Below the pieces are notes generated by a model. That model made no database searches and was not told where the DNA came from. It saw only the letters and a list, made by a program, of their open reading frames with translations. The translations under genes and the position numbers were made by a program. Below, in pieces: positions 1-9,347 of a DNA stretch of 64,000 nucleotides. The DNA is from Woeseiaceae bacterium. GTDB taxonomy: Bacteria > Pseudomonadota > Gammaproteobacteria > Steroidobacterales > Woeseiaceae. The stretch lies in contig JANQPG010000094.1 of the NCBI GenBank assembly GCA_028289545.1, positions 42,622-106,621 on the forward strand. The letters are read 5' to 3'. The stretch's first letter is position 1; each line of letters begins with the position of its first letter.

Positions 1-1
1 A

Positions 2-901
2 GAGGGGTCGGACCGGACCGCATCCGGCGAGCGCAACGTGCCCAACGAGCGGCAGCTGCTTGCCCGACAGACCATTCATTTCTGCACGGCCACGGACGGC
101 GTGCGTATTGCCTACGCCTCGGTGGGCGCCGGGCCGCCGCTGGTCAAAGCCGCCAACTGGCTGAGTCACCTGGAGCTCGACTGGGACGCGCCGATCTGGA
201 GCCCGCTGTTTCGTGAACTCGCGCAAAACCACCGCTTTGTCCGCTACGACGAGCGCGGCAACGGGCTGTCCGACTGGGACGTCGACGAGCTCTCGCAGAG
301 CGCGTTTGTCAAAGACCTGGAGACCGTTGTCGACGCCACCGGACTTGAGCGTTTTGCGCTACTGGGCATTTCGCAGGGTGCGGCGGTGTCGATCGAATAC
401 GCCGTCCGCAACCCGGGCCGCGTCTCACATCTGATTCTGTTCGGCGCCTACGCCGCTGGCTGGCGCATCGGTGCGAGCGAAGAAACGATTCGCGAGCGCG
501 AAGCCATCATGACCTTGACGGAAACCGGCTGGGGGCGCGACAACCCGGCCTACCGGCAGATCTTTTCATCGACTTTCATGCCGAGCGCCTCCGCGGATGA
601 GCTGGCCTGGTTCAACGAGTTTCAGCGCAACACGACGTCGCCCGAAAACGCCACGCGCTTTCTGTCGGCGTTCGGCGATATCGACGTCCGCCACCGGCTC
701 GGGGACATTCGGGTGCCGACGCTGGTCATCCACTCGCTCGGCGACCGGCGCATCCCGATCGAAACCGGCCGCGACATCGCAGCCAGCATCCCGAACGCGG
801 AGTTTCTGACCCTGGAGAGCGACGGCCACCTGCTGCTGGGCCGCGAACCCTCGTCCCGGCTGTTTGTGGAAGCGGTCACCGAGTTTATTGCGCGCAACTA
901 G
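2..901 (+). CDS. alpha/beta hydrolase domain protein, 5' end outside the window
   Basis: The reading frame is open back to the left edge, so the gene starts upstream; a GTG at 38 exists but has no convincing ribosome binding site. The visible part is a complete alpha/beta hydrolase fold. Counting from the GTG, the nucleophile elbow GISQGA gives Ser112, the acid is probably Asp236 (LGDRRIP) and the base His264 (SDGHLLL). Hydrolase domains with this YDERG.GLSDW signature are usually the output half of larger regulators, joined to a winged-helix, LuxR or cyclase domain, so the missing N-terminus may be a DNA-binding domain (inference). The 3' end overlaps the convergent SRPBCC gene by 17 bp. The substrate cannot be told. 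Confidence 0.8.
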   Translation, partial: EGSDRTASGERNVPNERQLLARQTIHFCTATDGVRIAYASVGAGPPLVKAANWLSHLELDWDAPIWSPLFRELAQNHRFVRYDERGNGLSDWDVDELSQSAFVKDLETVVDATGLERFALLGISQGAAVSIEYAVRNPGRVSHLILFGAYAAGWRIGASEETIREREAIMTLTETGWGRDNPAYRQIFSSTFMPSASADELAWFNEFQRNTTSPENATRFLSAFGDIDVRHRLGDIRVPTLVIHSLGDRRIPIETGRDIAASIPNAEFLTLESDGHLLLGREPSSRLFVEAVTEFIARN

Positions 902-1466
902 CGCACTCGTTGTACCGGCGTTCGAGCGTTTCGATCGACGCGGCCACCTGGCGTTTCAGCGCGCTCTGCATGGCCTGGCGACCCAGCAGGGGCGGCAGCC
1001 AGAAATCGGGCTGCATGCTGCTCTGATACGAAACTACCGTCTGCGCGCCGCGCGCCACGAACGTCCAGCTGGAGGATCCACGCCTGAAATCGCTGCCGGC
1101 CGCCTCGACCTCCGACCGTATATTGCCGCTGGCGAGGACGCTGACGCGCTCGACCAGCGTCACCGACTTGCAGAACATCAGCACACAGTCGCCGAGTTCG
1201 GTCGTCACGCGCACTTCGCCATCGTCCAGCCGCTCGGCGCGGCTGGCGACGATCGACGGGTTCAGCTCGGCAAGCCGATCGAACGCCGTAAAAGCGCGAA
1301 CCACTTCGGCCCTCGGCGCATCGACGACAAACTCCGCGTTGGCCAGCAGGCTGCCTCCGCTGCGCGATACGCGCACCTCCGGTTCGCTGGCCGCATAGAC
1401 GGGTGCCTGGCACAACAGGACGATGACGGTGGAAAGGATGGCGACAAGGGTGGCGTGAACAAACAT
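885..1466 (-). CDS. Exported SRPBCC (START/polyketide-cyclase-like) family protein
   Basis: A 193-residue protein with an N-terminal hydrophobic segment ending in an AxA-type site near residue 25, so it is probably periplasmic. The rest has the alternating strand and helix pattern of the SRPBCC fold, with the family's opening segment (FVVDAPRAEVVRAFTAFD) and a long C-terminal helix after DFWLPPLLGR. Such domains bind hydrophobic ligands in a deep cavity; no ligand can be inferred. It lies downstream of the DUF2608 lipoprotein on the same strand with a gap of about 120 bp, so the two may be cotranscribed. Its 3' end overlaps the hydrolase gene on the other strand. Confidence 0.75.
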   Translation of the reverse strand: MFVHATLVAILSTVIVLLCQAPVYAASEPEVRVSRSGGSLLANAEFVVDAPRAEVVRAFTAFDRLAELNPSIVASRAERLDDGEVRVTTELGDCVLMFCKSVTLVERVSVLASGNIRSEVEAAGSDFRRGSSSWTFVARGAQTVVSYQSSMQPDFWLPPLLGRQAMQSALKRQVAASIETLERRYNECASCAQ

Positions 1467-1588
1467 GACGGGCGCTCCCGGATACGAATGGAGAGCCAGG
1501 AACGATAGTGAGCGCGGGTTGTAGCCAGCGGGGTATTCTGCGTTGTATCGGTGCTGCTACCCGGTGTTTTACGCGGCGAGTGGGCCGT

Positions 1589-2497
1589 CTACAGCGATTC
1601 GCACCAGTCCGGTTTCTCGCCGATGCACAGGGCATCGCGCATCCGCTGCCACTGCTCGATGACGATGCGCTGTTCCTCGGACGACTCGAGGAAGCGCCTG
1701 ACGGCCTCCTCAAATCGCGTGTAGTGCACGATCGTGAGATTGCTGCCGATAAAGGGCGCAAACGCCGTCATCTGCTCGATGTTTTTGGCTGCGTCGTCGA
1801 CGAACACAATCTGGTCATAAGACTGAGACCAGCTGCGGAGCAGGAGCGCAAGCACTATCCCCTTGTTCTGGCCCGCCACCATGGCCACGCCCTGTGACAT
1901 CGACAATGGACGGCCCGACTTGAACGCGTGTTCGATCAGCGCCTCGCGGCCAAAAGCCGCCTCCGCAACCGCTTCGACGTGATCGGCGTCAATCGTGCCG
2001 CGGCGGTTGCACAACGGCGGTCCACACTCGGGAGAGAGGCTGAATTCGACGCCGTTGCGAGTGAGCTGCTCGAGCGTCGAGTCCCGGTACTGGGGCCCGC
2101 GGGCGGTCAGCGCAATCACGTCGACGCCCGCTGCCCTGAGCGACGCAATGCGCTCGTCGAGCCCCGGCTCGGTCAGCGACATGTCGCGAGTTGCGTACAG
2201 AATCCCCTGCACCGCCAGCTCGTTGTCGATCTCGCCGGGCTCCCGCTCATCCGACTGCTCGAGTAGCTGCTGCCAGTCGTACCAGGCAACGCCGCCGAGA
2301 GCGTCGTCCATCGTCAACACGGTGTTGTCGAGATCGAGCACGAGCAGCGATCTGCCGGCCGGCAGCGCCGCCAGCGTGGCGTCCAGTTCAGCGTAGCTGG
2401 CCGCCGGCTGCTGCACGGCCACGGGCGGCGATGACGCGCAGGCGCCGAGCAGTACGAAGACCGTGAGCAGCAGAGCCCGAGCTTTGATGTTCTTCAT
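1589..2497 (-). CDS. DUF2608 family HAD-like lipoprotein
   Basis: A 302-residue protein. I start it at the ATG at 2497, four codons inside the longest frame, because it then begins with a clean lipoprotein signal ending in LLGAC (Cys20). HAD-superfamily motif I is present as VLDLDNTV (Asp55 and Asp57), and a motif IV-like IVFVDDAAKN lies near residue 240, matching the DUF2608 family of exported HAD-like proteins. A phosphatase role on a small molecule or nucleotide in the periplasm is plausible but unproven. It is the first gene of a possible two-gene unit with the SRPBCC gene downstream. Confidence 0.78.
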   Translation of the reverse strand: MKNIKARALLLTVFVLLGACASSPPVAVQQPAASYAELDATLAALPAGRSLLVLDLDNTVLTMDDALGGVAWYDWQQLLEQSDEREPGEIDNELAVQGILYATRDMSLTEPGLDERIASLRAAGVDVIALTARGPQYRDSTLEQLTRNGVEFSLSPECGPPLCNRRGTIDADHVEAVAEAAFGREALIEHAFKSGRPLSMSQGVAMVAGQNKGIVLALLLRSWSQSYDQIVFVDDAAKNIEQMTAFAPFIGSNLTIVHYTRFEEAVRRFLESSEEQRIVIEQWQRMRDALCIGEKPDWCESL

Positions 2498-2758
2498 GCA
2501 TCTTTCCATGGCAGAGGATCGTTGAAAAAATTGCGGTGCTGGATGCCGTCGCTCGACGGTAACAGAGTCCGATTATGAACGTTTTGTCTTGTCGTTTGTT
2601 ACCGACGGCCTGGATCTCCCGGCGTCGAAAACCGCCCTGAGCCTCGGTCGCGGCGACAGAACCTGCCGACCTGCCCCGGGGAGACCGTCATAAGCGGGCG
2701 GCACGGCGCGATAACGCGCTAGACTCAGCGCCCTGTCGACGCTTCGGAAACCGTTGCC

Positions 2759-3916
2759 ATGCGGATTGCCCTACGCCTCCTGATCGCAGTGCTCGCGTGC
2801 GCTCTCGTCTACCTGCACTGGTTCCTGCCGGCACAGGTGGAGCGCGGCATTAACGTAAAACTGGCCCTCGACCTGCCAACCGTCAGCGAGGAAGCGCAGC
2901 AACTGCACGACACGCTGTTCATCGCCGATTTGCATGCGGACTCACTGCTGTGGAAACGGGACCTGAGCCGCGCATCGGACGTTGGTCACGTCGATCTGCC
3001 GCGATTGCGGCAAGGTAATGTCACACTGCAGGTCTTCAGCGCTACAACCAAGAGCCCAAAAAACCAGAACTACACGCGGAACGACGCGGACTCCGACCGC
3101 ATTACGCTTCTGGCCGTCGCGTCGTTCTGGCCGCCGCGAACGTGGAACAGTCTCTACGAGAGAGCGGCCTATCAGCTCGAGAAACTGCACGAACTCGCCG
3201 CAACCGACGCGCTCACGCTCATTACCGACCAAGCGTCGTTTCGCGACCTGCTGCGGCGGCGTGAAGCCGGCGAGCAAACTGTCGGCGGTCTGTATCTGAT
3301 CGAAGGCGCGCACCCGCTGGAGGGCGATCTCGACAAGCTCGACCGGCTCTACGACCGGGGCCTGAGAATAGTCGGCCTGACTCACTTCTTCGACAACGAG
3401 ACCGGCGGTTCCCTGCACGGTATCAGCGGCGAAGGTTTGACGGAGTTTGGTCGCGCGGTTGTTCGGCGCGCCAACGAACTCGACATGATCATCGACATTG
3501 CGCATGCATCACCCGCCATGGCGCGGGAAGTACTGGAGCTGTCTACACAGCCCGTCATTCTGTCTCACGGCGGCGTCAAGTCGGCTTGCGACACCGCACG
3601 CAACTTCGACGACGAACTCATGCGTGAGCTGGCCCGTCGCGGCGGTCTCCTGGGGGTGGGTTACTGGCGCGGGGCCGTCTGCGACCCCACTCCCGCCGGC
3701 GTTGTCCGCAGCATCCGTCACGCAATCGACCTCATGGGGATCGAGCACGTGGCGCTGGGTTCGGACTACGACGGCGCAGTCGCCGTGTCCTTCGACACAT
3801 CGCAACTGGCGGTCGTGACGGAGGCCATGCTGCGCGCGGGCTTCAGCGAACGCGAAATCCGGCTGGTCATGGGCGATAACGTCCGGCGCTTCTTGCTCGA
3901 GAACCTGCCGGAATAA
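2759..3916 (+). CDS. Membrane dipeptidase, peptidase family M19
   Basis: A 385-residue protein with an N-terminal hydrophobic anchor or signal (residues 3-22) followed by a renal-dipeptidase TIM barrel. The expected zinc ligands are visible: His59 and Asp61 (ADLHAD), Glu182 (IEGAHP), His249 (IDIAHAS), His270 (ILSHGG), with Asp336 in LGSDYDG. M19 enzymes hydrolyse dipeptides, including those with a D-residue at the C-terminus, and some act on beta-lactam-like amides. The anchor suggests action at the periplasmic face. The next gene is a MocR regulator 71 bp downstream on the same strand, followed by an amidase, so it may belong to an amide or peptide utilisation cluster. Confidence 0.9.
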   Translation: MRIALRLLIAVLACALVYLHWFLPAQVERGINVKLALDLPTVSEEAQQLHDTLFIADLHADSLLWKRDLSRASDVGHVDLPRLRQGNVTLQVFSATTKSPKNQNYTRNDADSDRITLLAVASFWPPRTWNSLYERAAYQLEKLHELAATDALTLITDQASFRDLLRRREAGEQTVGGLYLIEGAHPLEGDLDKLDRLYDRGLRIVGLTHFFDNETGGSLHGISGEGLTEFGRAVVRRANELDMIIDIAHASPAMAREVLELSTQPVILSHGGVKSACDTARNFDDELMRELARRGGLLGVGYWRGAVCDPTPAGVVRSIRHAIDLMGIEHVALGSDYDGAVAVSFDTSQLAVVTEAMLRAGFSEREIRLVMGDNVRRFLLENLPE

Positions 3917-3987
3917 CCCGGCCTTGTCCCGCGGCGCCTAGCTGCTCCCCCTGAGCCTGCGTACACTCGCTACCCAGGGAGGCCAGC

Positions 3988-5799
3988 ATGCGCGATGCGC
4001 TGTTTTACCTGGATCGGGAAAGTGACCTGAGCCTGCGCCAGCAGATCCGTCAGAAGCTTGTTGACGGCATCCGCTCGGGCGCCTTTCCGGGCGGCACTCG
4101 GCTGCCGTCCTCGCGCAAGCTGTCGCAGCAACTCAAAGTCTCGCGAAACACCGTGGTCAGCGTCTACCAGGATCTCATCGCGGACGGCTACATCGTCAGC
4201 CGGCAGCGCAGCGGAATTTTCGTCAACGATGACGTCGCGAAGTACCGGCTGGAGCCGGCCAGTGAGTCCGGTGAAGCGTCATCGGGGCTGCTGGTCTGGC
4301 CCAACCGGATCAAGTACCGGCGCGTTGCAACCGCAAACGCCGACGAGATCGCGAACTGGAACGCGTACCCGTACGCCTTTCTCGATGGCAGGTTCGACGC
4401 TTCACTGTTTCCGCTGTCCGAATGGCGGGAGGCGAACAAATTGGCGCTGGGCGTCGCCGCCGTCGAAGACTGGTCCACGGGTGACGGTGACGACGACGAC
4501 CCCCGCCTGATCCACGAGATCCGCACAAAATTCCTGACCAGGCGCGGCATTCAGGCCAGCGACAATGAAGTCCTGTTGACGCTCGGTACTCAGAACAGCC
4601 TGTATCTGATCGCGCGCCTGCTGGCCGATAGCACGGCCGTCATCGGCATTGAGGAACCGGGCAACTTCCGGATGCGAAGCCTCGTCGAAGCGCGCGGCGC
4701 GACGGTCCGGCCACAGACCGTCGATGAGGACGGCATTTGCATCGATGCGAAGATCGACGACTGCGACTGGGTCTACGTGACCCCCAGCCATCAGATCCCC
4801 ACCGCCGTGCCAATGTCGATGGAACGGCGCAGAGAACTCGTCAAAGCGGCAACGGACGGGGATTTCCTGATCGTCGAGGACGACTACGAGTGTGAGCTCA
4901 ACTACCAGGACCGGCCGCGGCCGGCGCTGCGGAGCATGGACAAGGACGGCCGCGTCATCTACGTCGCCGAGCTCTCCAAAGTCCTTTCTCCCGGCATTGG
5001 GCTCGGATTTATTGTGGCGGACGCTGCGTTTATTCGCCGCGCGCGAGAACTGCGCCGCGCATTGTTCTCGCACCCGCCACTCTACAACCAGCGCGCAGCG
5101 GCCTATTTCCTGTCGCTCGGCTACTACGATTCGATGATGATGCGCCTCGGCAAGACGCTCGGCGATCGCCGCCTCGAGCTGCGCGATGCGCTCTCCAACA
5201 TGCGCGGCGTGCCGCTCGAGATATCGCCCGAGGTGGGCGGCACAACGTACTGGGTGAAGGCGCCCCGGCAATTTAACGTCGCGTACTTTGTTCAGGAAGC
5301 CGCCGAACACGGCATCCTGCTCGAGCCCGTGGCCGACTACTACCAGGACCCCGGTCGCGCCGAAAACTGCTTTCGCATGGGTATTACAAGCATACCGCAA
5401 GACAAGATCGTGCCTGGCGTACGACGGCTGGTCGAGTTGATAAGGCGACTGGTCAGAGGCCAGGTCGAGCACCTCGACACGGCCGTCGGCACCTGGCTAC
5501 GCGGACCCGCACTCGAACGCTTCATGTCAGGGGCGGTGATTCGCTACCAGGAAGTCTACGGCACGGTATGCACGATCCGGCTACACGCCGACGGCCGCAT
5601 GAGCGGCGACATGGAGTCGGCATCGGAGGATACGGACAGCGGGGCCTGGCGCGTCGAGGGGGATCTGTTTTACCGCCGCTGGGATCGCTGGAATTACGCC
5701 GCCGAGGCAGCCTACTACATTGTCGTGGACGGCGACACGGTCAAGTACTTTAACCATGACCGGCAGATTGTCGATTCGGCCAAAGTCGACTCCGCCTGA
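3988..5799 (+). CDS. MocR-type GntR/aminotransferase regulator with extra C-terminal domain
   Basis: Residues 10-80 form a GntR winged helix (LPSSRKLSQQL, SRNTVVSVYQDL). About residues 130-485 form a fold-type I aminotransferase domain with the pyridoxal phosphate lysine at Lys331 (AELSKVLSP) and IVEDDYECE before it. MocR proteins use PLP or its adducts as ligand, and often control vitamin B6, GABA, taurine or amino acid genes next to them. Unusually, this one is 603 residues, about 100 longer than typical, with a C-terminal tail (about 490-603) rich in aromatic beta-strand segments that resembles a small lipocalin-like barrel. A good Shine-Dalgarno GGGAGG sits just before the ATG. Likely targets are the adjacent amidase and receptor genes. 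Confidence 0.9.
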   Translation: MRDALFYLDRESDLSLRQQIRQKLVDGIRSGAFPGGTRLPSSRKLSQQLKVSRNTVVSVYQDLIADGYIVSRQRSGIFVNDDVAKYRLEPASESGEASSGLLVWPNRIKYRRVATANADEIANWNAYPYAFLDGRFDASLFPLSEWREANKLALGVAAVEDWSTGDGDDDDPRLIHEIRTKFLTRRGIQASDNEVLLTLGTQNSLYLIARLLADSTAVIGIEEPGNFRMRSLVEARGATVRPQTVDEDGICIDAKIDDCDWVYVTPSHQIPTAVPMSMERRRELVKAATDGDFLIVEDDYECELNYQDRPRPALRSMDKDGRVIYVAELSKVLSPGIGLGFIVADAAFIRRARELRRALFSHPPLYNQRAAAYFLSLGYYDSMMMRLGKTLGDRRLELRDALSNMRGVPLEISPEVGGTTYWVKAPRQFNVAYFVQEAAEHGILLEPVADYYQDPGRAENCFRMGITSIPQDKIVPGVRRLVELIRRLVRGQVEHLDTAVGTWLRGPALERFMSGAVIRYQEVYGTVCTIRLHADGRMSGDMESASEDTDSGAWRVEGDLFYRRWDRWNYAAEAAYYIVVDGDTVKYFNHDRQIVDSAKVDSA

Positions 5800-5805
5800 A
5801 TTCAC

Positions 5806-5839
5806 ACCAATCGCCGATCCCCGGCATTGCACCATTGGT
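5806..5839. promoter_or_regulatory. Candidate MocR operator: inverted repeat before the amidase
   Basis: The 137-bp gap between the MocR gene and the amidase holds ACCAAT (5806-5811) and its complement ATTGGT (5834-5839), the second inside the short palindrome ACCATTGGT. This is a plausible binding site for the neighbouring regulator, but six-base arms arise by chance quite often. Confidence 0.25.
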
Positions 5840-5936
5840 CCACGGGCGAGCTGCGCTCTGGTACCGCCCCGTTCCGCCAACTGGCTCTATGCGGCCCGTT
5901 GGCGCGGCGTTAGGGTAGGACAATGAGGGAGGATGC

Positions 5937-6794
5937 ATGAGCAAAATTTCGATTGCCGGTCTGCAGCTTACGGGTTCCAACGGTGACAACGTGGACCTCA
6001 TGATTCGCGAGATCGACGCTGCAATGGCGCGTTTCCCGTGGCTCGACATGATCGTTGCCCCCGAGCTCAACGCCTGCGGCACGGACGCGGCTACGGCCGA
6101 AGCCATGCCTGGGCTCAGGGAGGAGCGGTTTTGCGAAGTCGCCAGCCGCCACGGCATATGGCTCGTTCCGGGCTCCATGTTCGAATCCAGCGAAGGGCTC
6201 GTCTACAACACGATGCCGGTCATCAACCCGGATGGCGAAGTGATCGTCCGCTACCGCAAGCAGTTCCCGTGGGCGCCCTACGAGCAGAACACCACCCCCG
6301 GCACCCGCTCGGTCGTCTTCGACGTCCCGGACGTCGGGCGCTTCGGGTTGTCCAACTGCTACGACATGTGGTTCCCGGAGACCTTGCGCTCGCTGAGCAG
6401 CGCAGGTGCTGAGGTCATCCTGCATCCGAGCCTGACGTCGACCATCGACCGTGGAGCCGAGCACTGCATCGTGCGCGCAAGCGCGGCCATGCACCAGTGT
6501 TACTTCTTCGACGTCAATCTCGGACCTACCGTTGGCTGCGGCCAATCCCTGATCGCCGGTCCCGGCGGTGAGGTCGTATACGCCGCCGGCACGGGGCGCG
6601 AGATCATTCCGTTGAAGCTCGATCTGGATTACGTCCGCGACGTCCGTGAAAACGGCTGGCAGAACCTGGGGCAAACGCTCAAGTCGTTTCGCGACAGCAG
6701 CATCCAATTCGATGTTTATGGGAACGGCAACTCATCGGAGTACCTCGAGTCCCTGGGCCCCCTCGCAATGCCCAAGCGGCTGACAAAACCGTAA
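5937..6794 (+). CDS. Carbon-nitrogen hydrolase (nitrilase superfamily amidase)
   Basis: A 285-residue cytoplasmic enzyme with the Glu-Lys-Cys triad of the nitrilase superfamily: Glu43 (VAPELNACG), Lys108 (YRKQFPW) and Cys141 (LSNCYDMWFPE). The segment around the cysteine resembles aliphatic amidases and N-carbamoyl hydrolases more than true nitrilases, so release of ammonia from an amide is the likeliest reaction. The ATG follows GGGAGGA at good spacing. Position between a MocR regulator and a TonB-dependent receptor suggests it degrades the compound imported by that receptor (inference). Confidence 0.88.
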   Translation: MSKISIAGLQLTGSNGDNVDLMIREIDAAMARFPWLDMIVAPELNACGTDAATAEAMPGLREERFCEVASRHGIWLVPGSMFESSEGLVYNTMPVINPDGEVIVRYRKQFPWAPYEQNTTPGTRSVVFDVPDVGRFGLSNCYDMWFPETLRSLSSAGAEVILHPSLTSTIDRGAEHCIVRASAAMHQCYFFDVNLGPTVGCGQSLIAGPGGEVVYAAGTGREIIPLKLDLDYVRDVRENGWQNLGQTLKSFRDSSIQFDVYGNGNSSEYLESLGPLAMPKRLTKP

Positions 6795-6931
6795 GCCGGC
6801 TGCCCCGGGACTGGACCAGCACGCGGTCCGCAACTGGTACTGTCGGGGTTTCACTCTCCGGAGTAGCGTGACCGGTAGCAGCATGGGCATGACTCAAGCT
6901 GAACACCGGACACGGACACTTGGGGGACACA

Positions 6932-9298
6932 GTGGCTGAAACCATCTACTTTCGAAAAAACCCGACCGCCATCGCCGTCAGTCTTGCTCTCGCAACGACC
7001 GGGCCGGCAGCGGTAGCGCAAACCGACGAGGAAAGCCTGCTCGAGGAAATCACGGTAACGGCCACGCGCCGCGAAAGCTCGATTCAGGACGTTCCTTACA
7101 ATATCTCAGCGGTCAGCGGCACGGCACTCGAGGCTGCGCTCATTACCGACCAGGCAGACCTGATGCGCATTGTGCCGGGGGTTGCCGTCGTCGATCGGGG
7201 CTACCGCAACTCGGGGGTCATCAACGGCATCATGATTCGCGGCGTCAACGTCGACGGATCTGCTCTTGGCGATTATTCGCTGTCCGCGGTGCCCACGGTG
7301 TCCACCTACGTGAACGACACGCCGCTGTATGCCAATTTTGTGCTTCGCGACGTCGAACGTGTCGAGGTTCTGCGCGGACCGCAGGGCACGCTGTACGGCT
7401 CGGGTTCGCTGGGCGGCACAGTGAAGTACATCATGCGCGACCCCAGTTTTGACGCAACAACCGCAAGCGTCAATCTTGTCGCCAGCAAAGTGGACGGCTC
7501 GGAGGGTGAAGGTTATTCCGGCGACGTCACGGTCAACTTTGCTTTGAGCGACGTCCTCGCGCTGCGCGTGAACGCCGGCACAATGGACTATCCCGGTATC
7601 ACCGATTACGTGAACGTCTACGAACTCGACGCCAACGGCATTCCGGTTGCTCCCAACGGTGTGCTCGACCCGGAAGCCAGCTACCGGGTTGTCGAAGACG
7701 CCGATACGGTGGACATCGACTATGGCCGTGTGAGCCTGCTGTACGAGCCCGGAGACAAATTCACGCTGAGGGCCGCCTTTCAGGCACAGAGCGACGAGAT
7801 TGGCGGGCGCCGCCAGGAAACCGTCGGCGAGGACGGTTTTGGCCGCACCTATCAGGAATACGAAAACGGCTCCATACAGCTCGAACCCTCGAGTCGCGAT
7901 GCGCACCTCGCGAGCCTCGAGATGGATCTCGACCTCGGTTTTGCCACGCTGACCTCGAGCACGTCGAGCTACGAACACGATGGCGACAGCATTAGCGAGA
8001 ATACCGGTTTCTACGCGCAGGCCGGTTTCCTTGCGTTCTACTACAACTATCCGCGACCGATGGCTTCAGCCGTCAGGACCTACAGCGACGAGGCATTCGT
8101 GCAGGAGCTGCGGCTGGTCTCGAACACGGACGGCGCGTTCGACTACACGCTCGGGGCCTTTTATCTCGATCAGGATCTGGGCTCGACGCAACAGAGCTTC
8201 CTGCGCGGTTTCAAGCAATGGTGGGACACGCTCGTGCCGGCCGCCGCGGACGCGGTGACCGGAGACCAGGACTTCGACTACGCACGCTCGGAGACCTACA
8301 AGGATCTGTCGATATTCGGGGAACTCACCTACCACTTCAGCGACACCGTCCGGGGCACGCTGGGTTTCCGGTATTTCGACAATGAGTTCACGAACGTAAC
8401 CTTCGTCGACCTGCCGCTGTTCGCTGGCGTGTTTACCCCGGAAACCTCGCGCTTCGAGATCAACGACGACGACATGCTGTTCAAGGCCAACCTGGCCTGG
8501 GACATCACCGACAATTCGATGCTGTACAGCACAATCTCCGAAGGTTACCGGCGCGGCGGCGCCAATGCGGTGCCTACCTCCGGGACTTTCGCGGAAGACC
8601 CGGGTTGGCTCCGTTACGAGCCGGATTCGGTCGTCAACTATGAAATTGGCATCAAGAGCGAGTTTGAGCGTGTGCGGCTCACGGCTGCCGCGTTCCTCGT
8701 CGACTGGTCGGATGCCCAGGTCAATACTGCAACGACAAACTGGGGGTTTTTCGCCGTTCTCAACGGCGGCGACGCCAGCACGTCCGGACTCGAACTGGAG
8801 ATCGACGGCTACGTCAACGAGAACGTCGAATACCGGCTGGGCTACGCCTACGTCGACGCCAAGCTGGACGACCCCGTGTTTGCACCCGACAACGCGGTCA
8901 CTCCGCGTGCGCTCGCGGACGCCGAGCTACCGGGAACGCCCGAACACACGCTGAATGGAACGCTCATACTGAGCCGCGATGTCGGCAACCGTGCACGCTG
9001 GATAACCCGCCTGAATGCCTACTACCAGTCGGAAACCCGCAACGCGATCAACAACTCGCCCACCTTCAACGTCGAACTCGATGCGTTTACGCTTGCCGAC
9101 GTCTCGACATCGCTGGTTTTCGATTCCTGGGATGCTACGCTGTTCATCCGCAACATCGGCAACGAGCGAGGGGTGACGGGACTGTTCACCGAAGCCTACA
9201 TGGGCACGGCACCCGGCAGCGGCTACTTTGGCAACGGCAACAAGCAATTCTTGTCTCTGCCGCGAACGGTTGGCTTTTCGGTGAATCTCCGCTTCTAG
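6932..9298 (+). CDS. TonB-dependent outer-membrane receptor
   Basis: Start chosen at GTG 6932, preceded by TGGGGGAC, rather than the TTG at 6920. The protein has about 788 residues: a signal peptide ending near ALA/AVAQ, a TonB-box-like region (EEITVTATRR), a plug domain with VERVEVLRGPQGTLYG and GGTVKYI, then a 22-strand-type barrel ending in an aromatic residue (SVNLRF). It belongs to the large family of Gram-negative nutrient receptors often called FecA- or iron-complex-like, but the substrate may be organic. The TPR-sulfotransferase starts 49 bp downstream, a pairing common for this receptor class in marine Proteobacteria. Confidence 0.92.
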   Translation: MAETIYFRKNPTAIAVSLALATTGPAAVAQTDEESLLEEITVTATRRESSIQDVPYNISAVSGTALEAALITDQADLMRIVPGVAVVDRGYRNSGVINGIMIRGVNVDGSALGDYSLSAVPTVSTYVNDTPLYANFVLRDVERVEVLRGPQGTLYGSGSLGGTVKYIMRDPSFDATTASVNLVASKVDGSEGEGYSGDVTVNFALSDVLALRVNAGTMDYPGITDYVNVYELDANGIPVAPNGVLDPEASYRVVEDADTVDIDYGRVSLLYEPGDKFTLRAAFQAQSDEIGGRRQETVGEDGFGRTYQEYENGSIQLEPSSRDAHLASLEMDLDLGFATLTSSTSSYEHDGDSISENTGFYAQAGFLAFYYNYPRPMASAVRTYSDEAFVQELRLVSNTDGAFDYTLGAFYLDQDLGSTQQSFLRGFKQWWDTLVPAAADAVTGDQDFDYARSETYKDLSIFGELTYHFSDTVRGTLGFRYFDNEFTNVTFVDLPLFAGVFTPETSRFEINDDDMLFKANLAWDITDNSMLYSTISEGYRRGGANAVPTSGTFAEDPGWLRYEPDSVVNYEIGIKSEFERVRLTAAAFLVDWSDAQVNTATTNWGFFAVLNGGDASTSGLELEIDGYVNENVEYRLGYAYVDAKLDDPVFAPDNAVTPRALADAELPGTPEHTLNGTLILSRDVGNRARWITRLNAYYQSETRNAINNSPTFNVELDAFTLADVSTSLVFDSWDATLFIRNIGNERGVTGLFTEAYMGTAPGSGYFGNGNKQFLSLPRTVGFSVNLRF

Positions 9299-9347
9299 AG
9301 CCTCTCTCGCCGTAAGGCGGATACAGTTCATTTTGAGAAAGGCTAGC

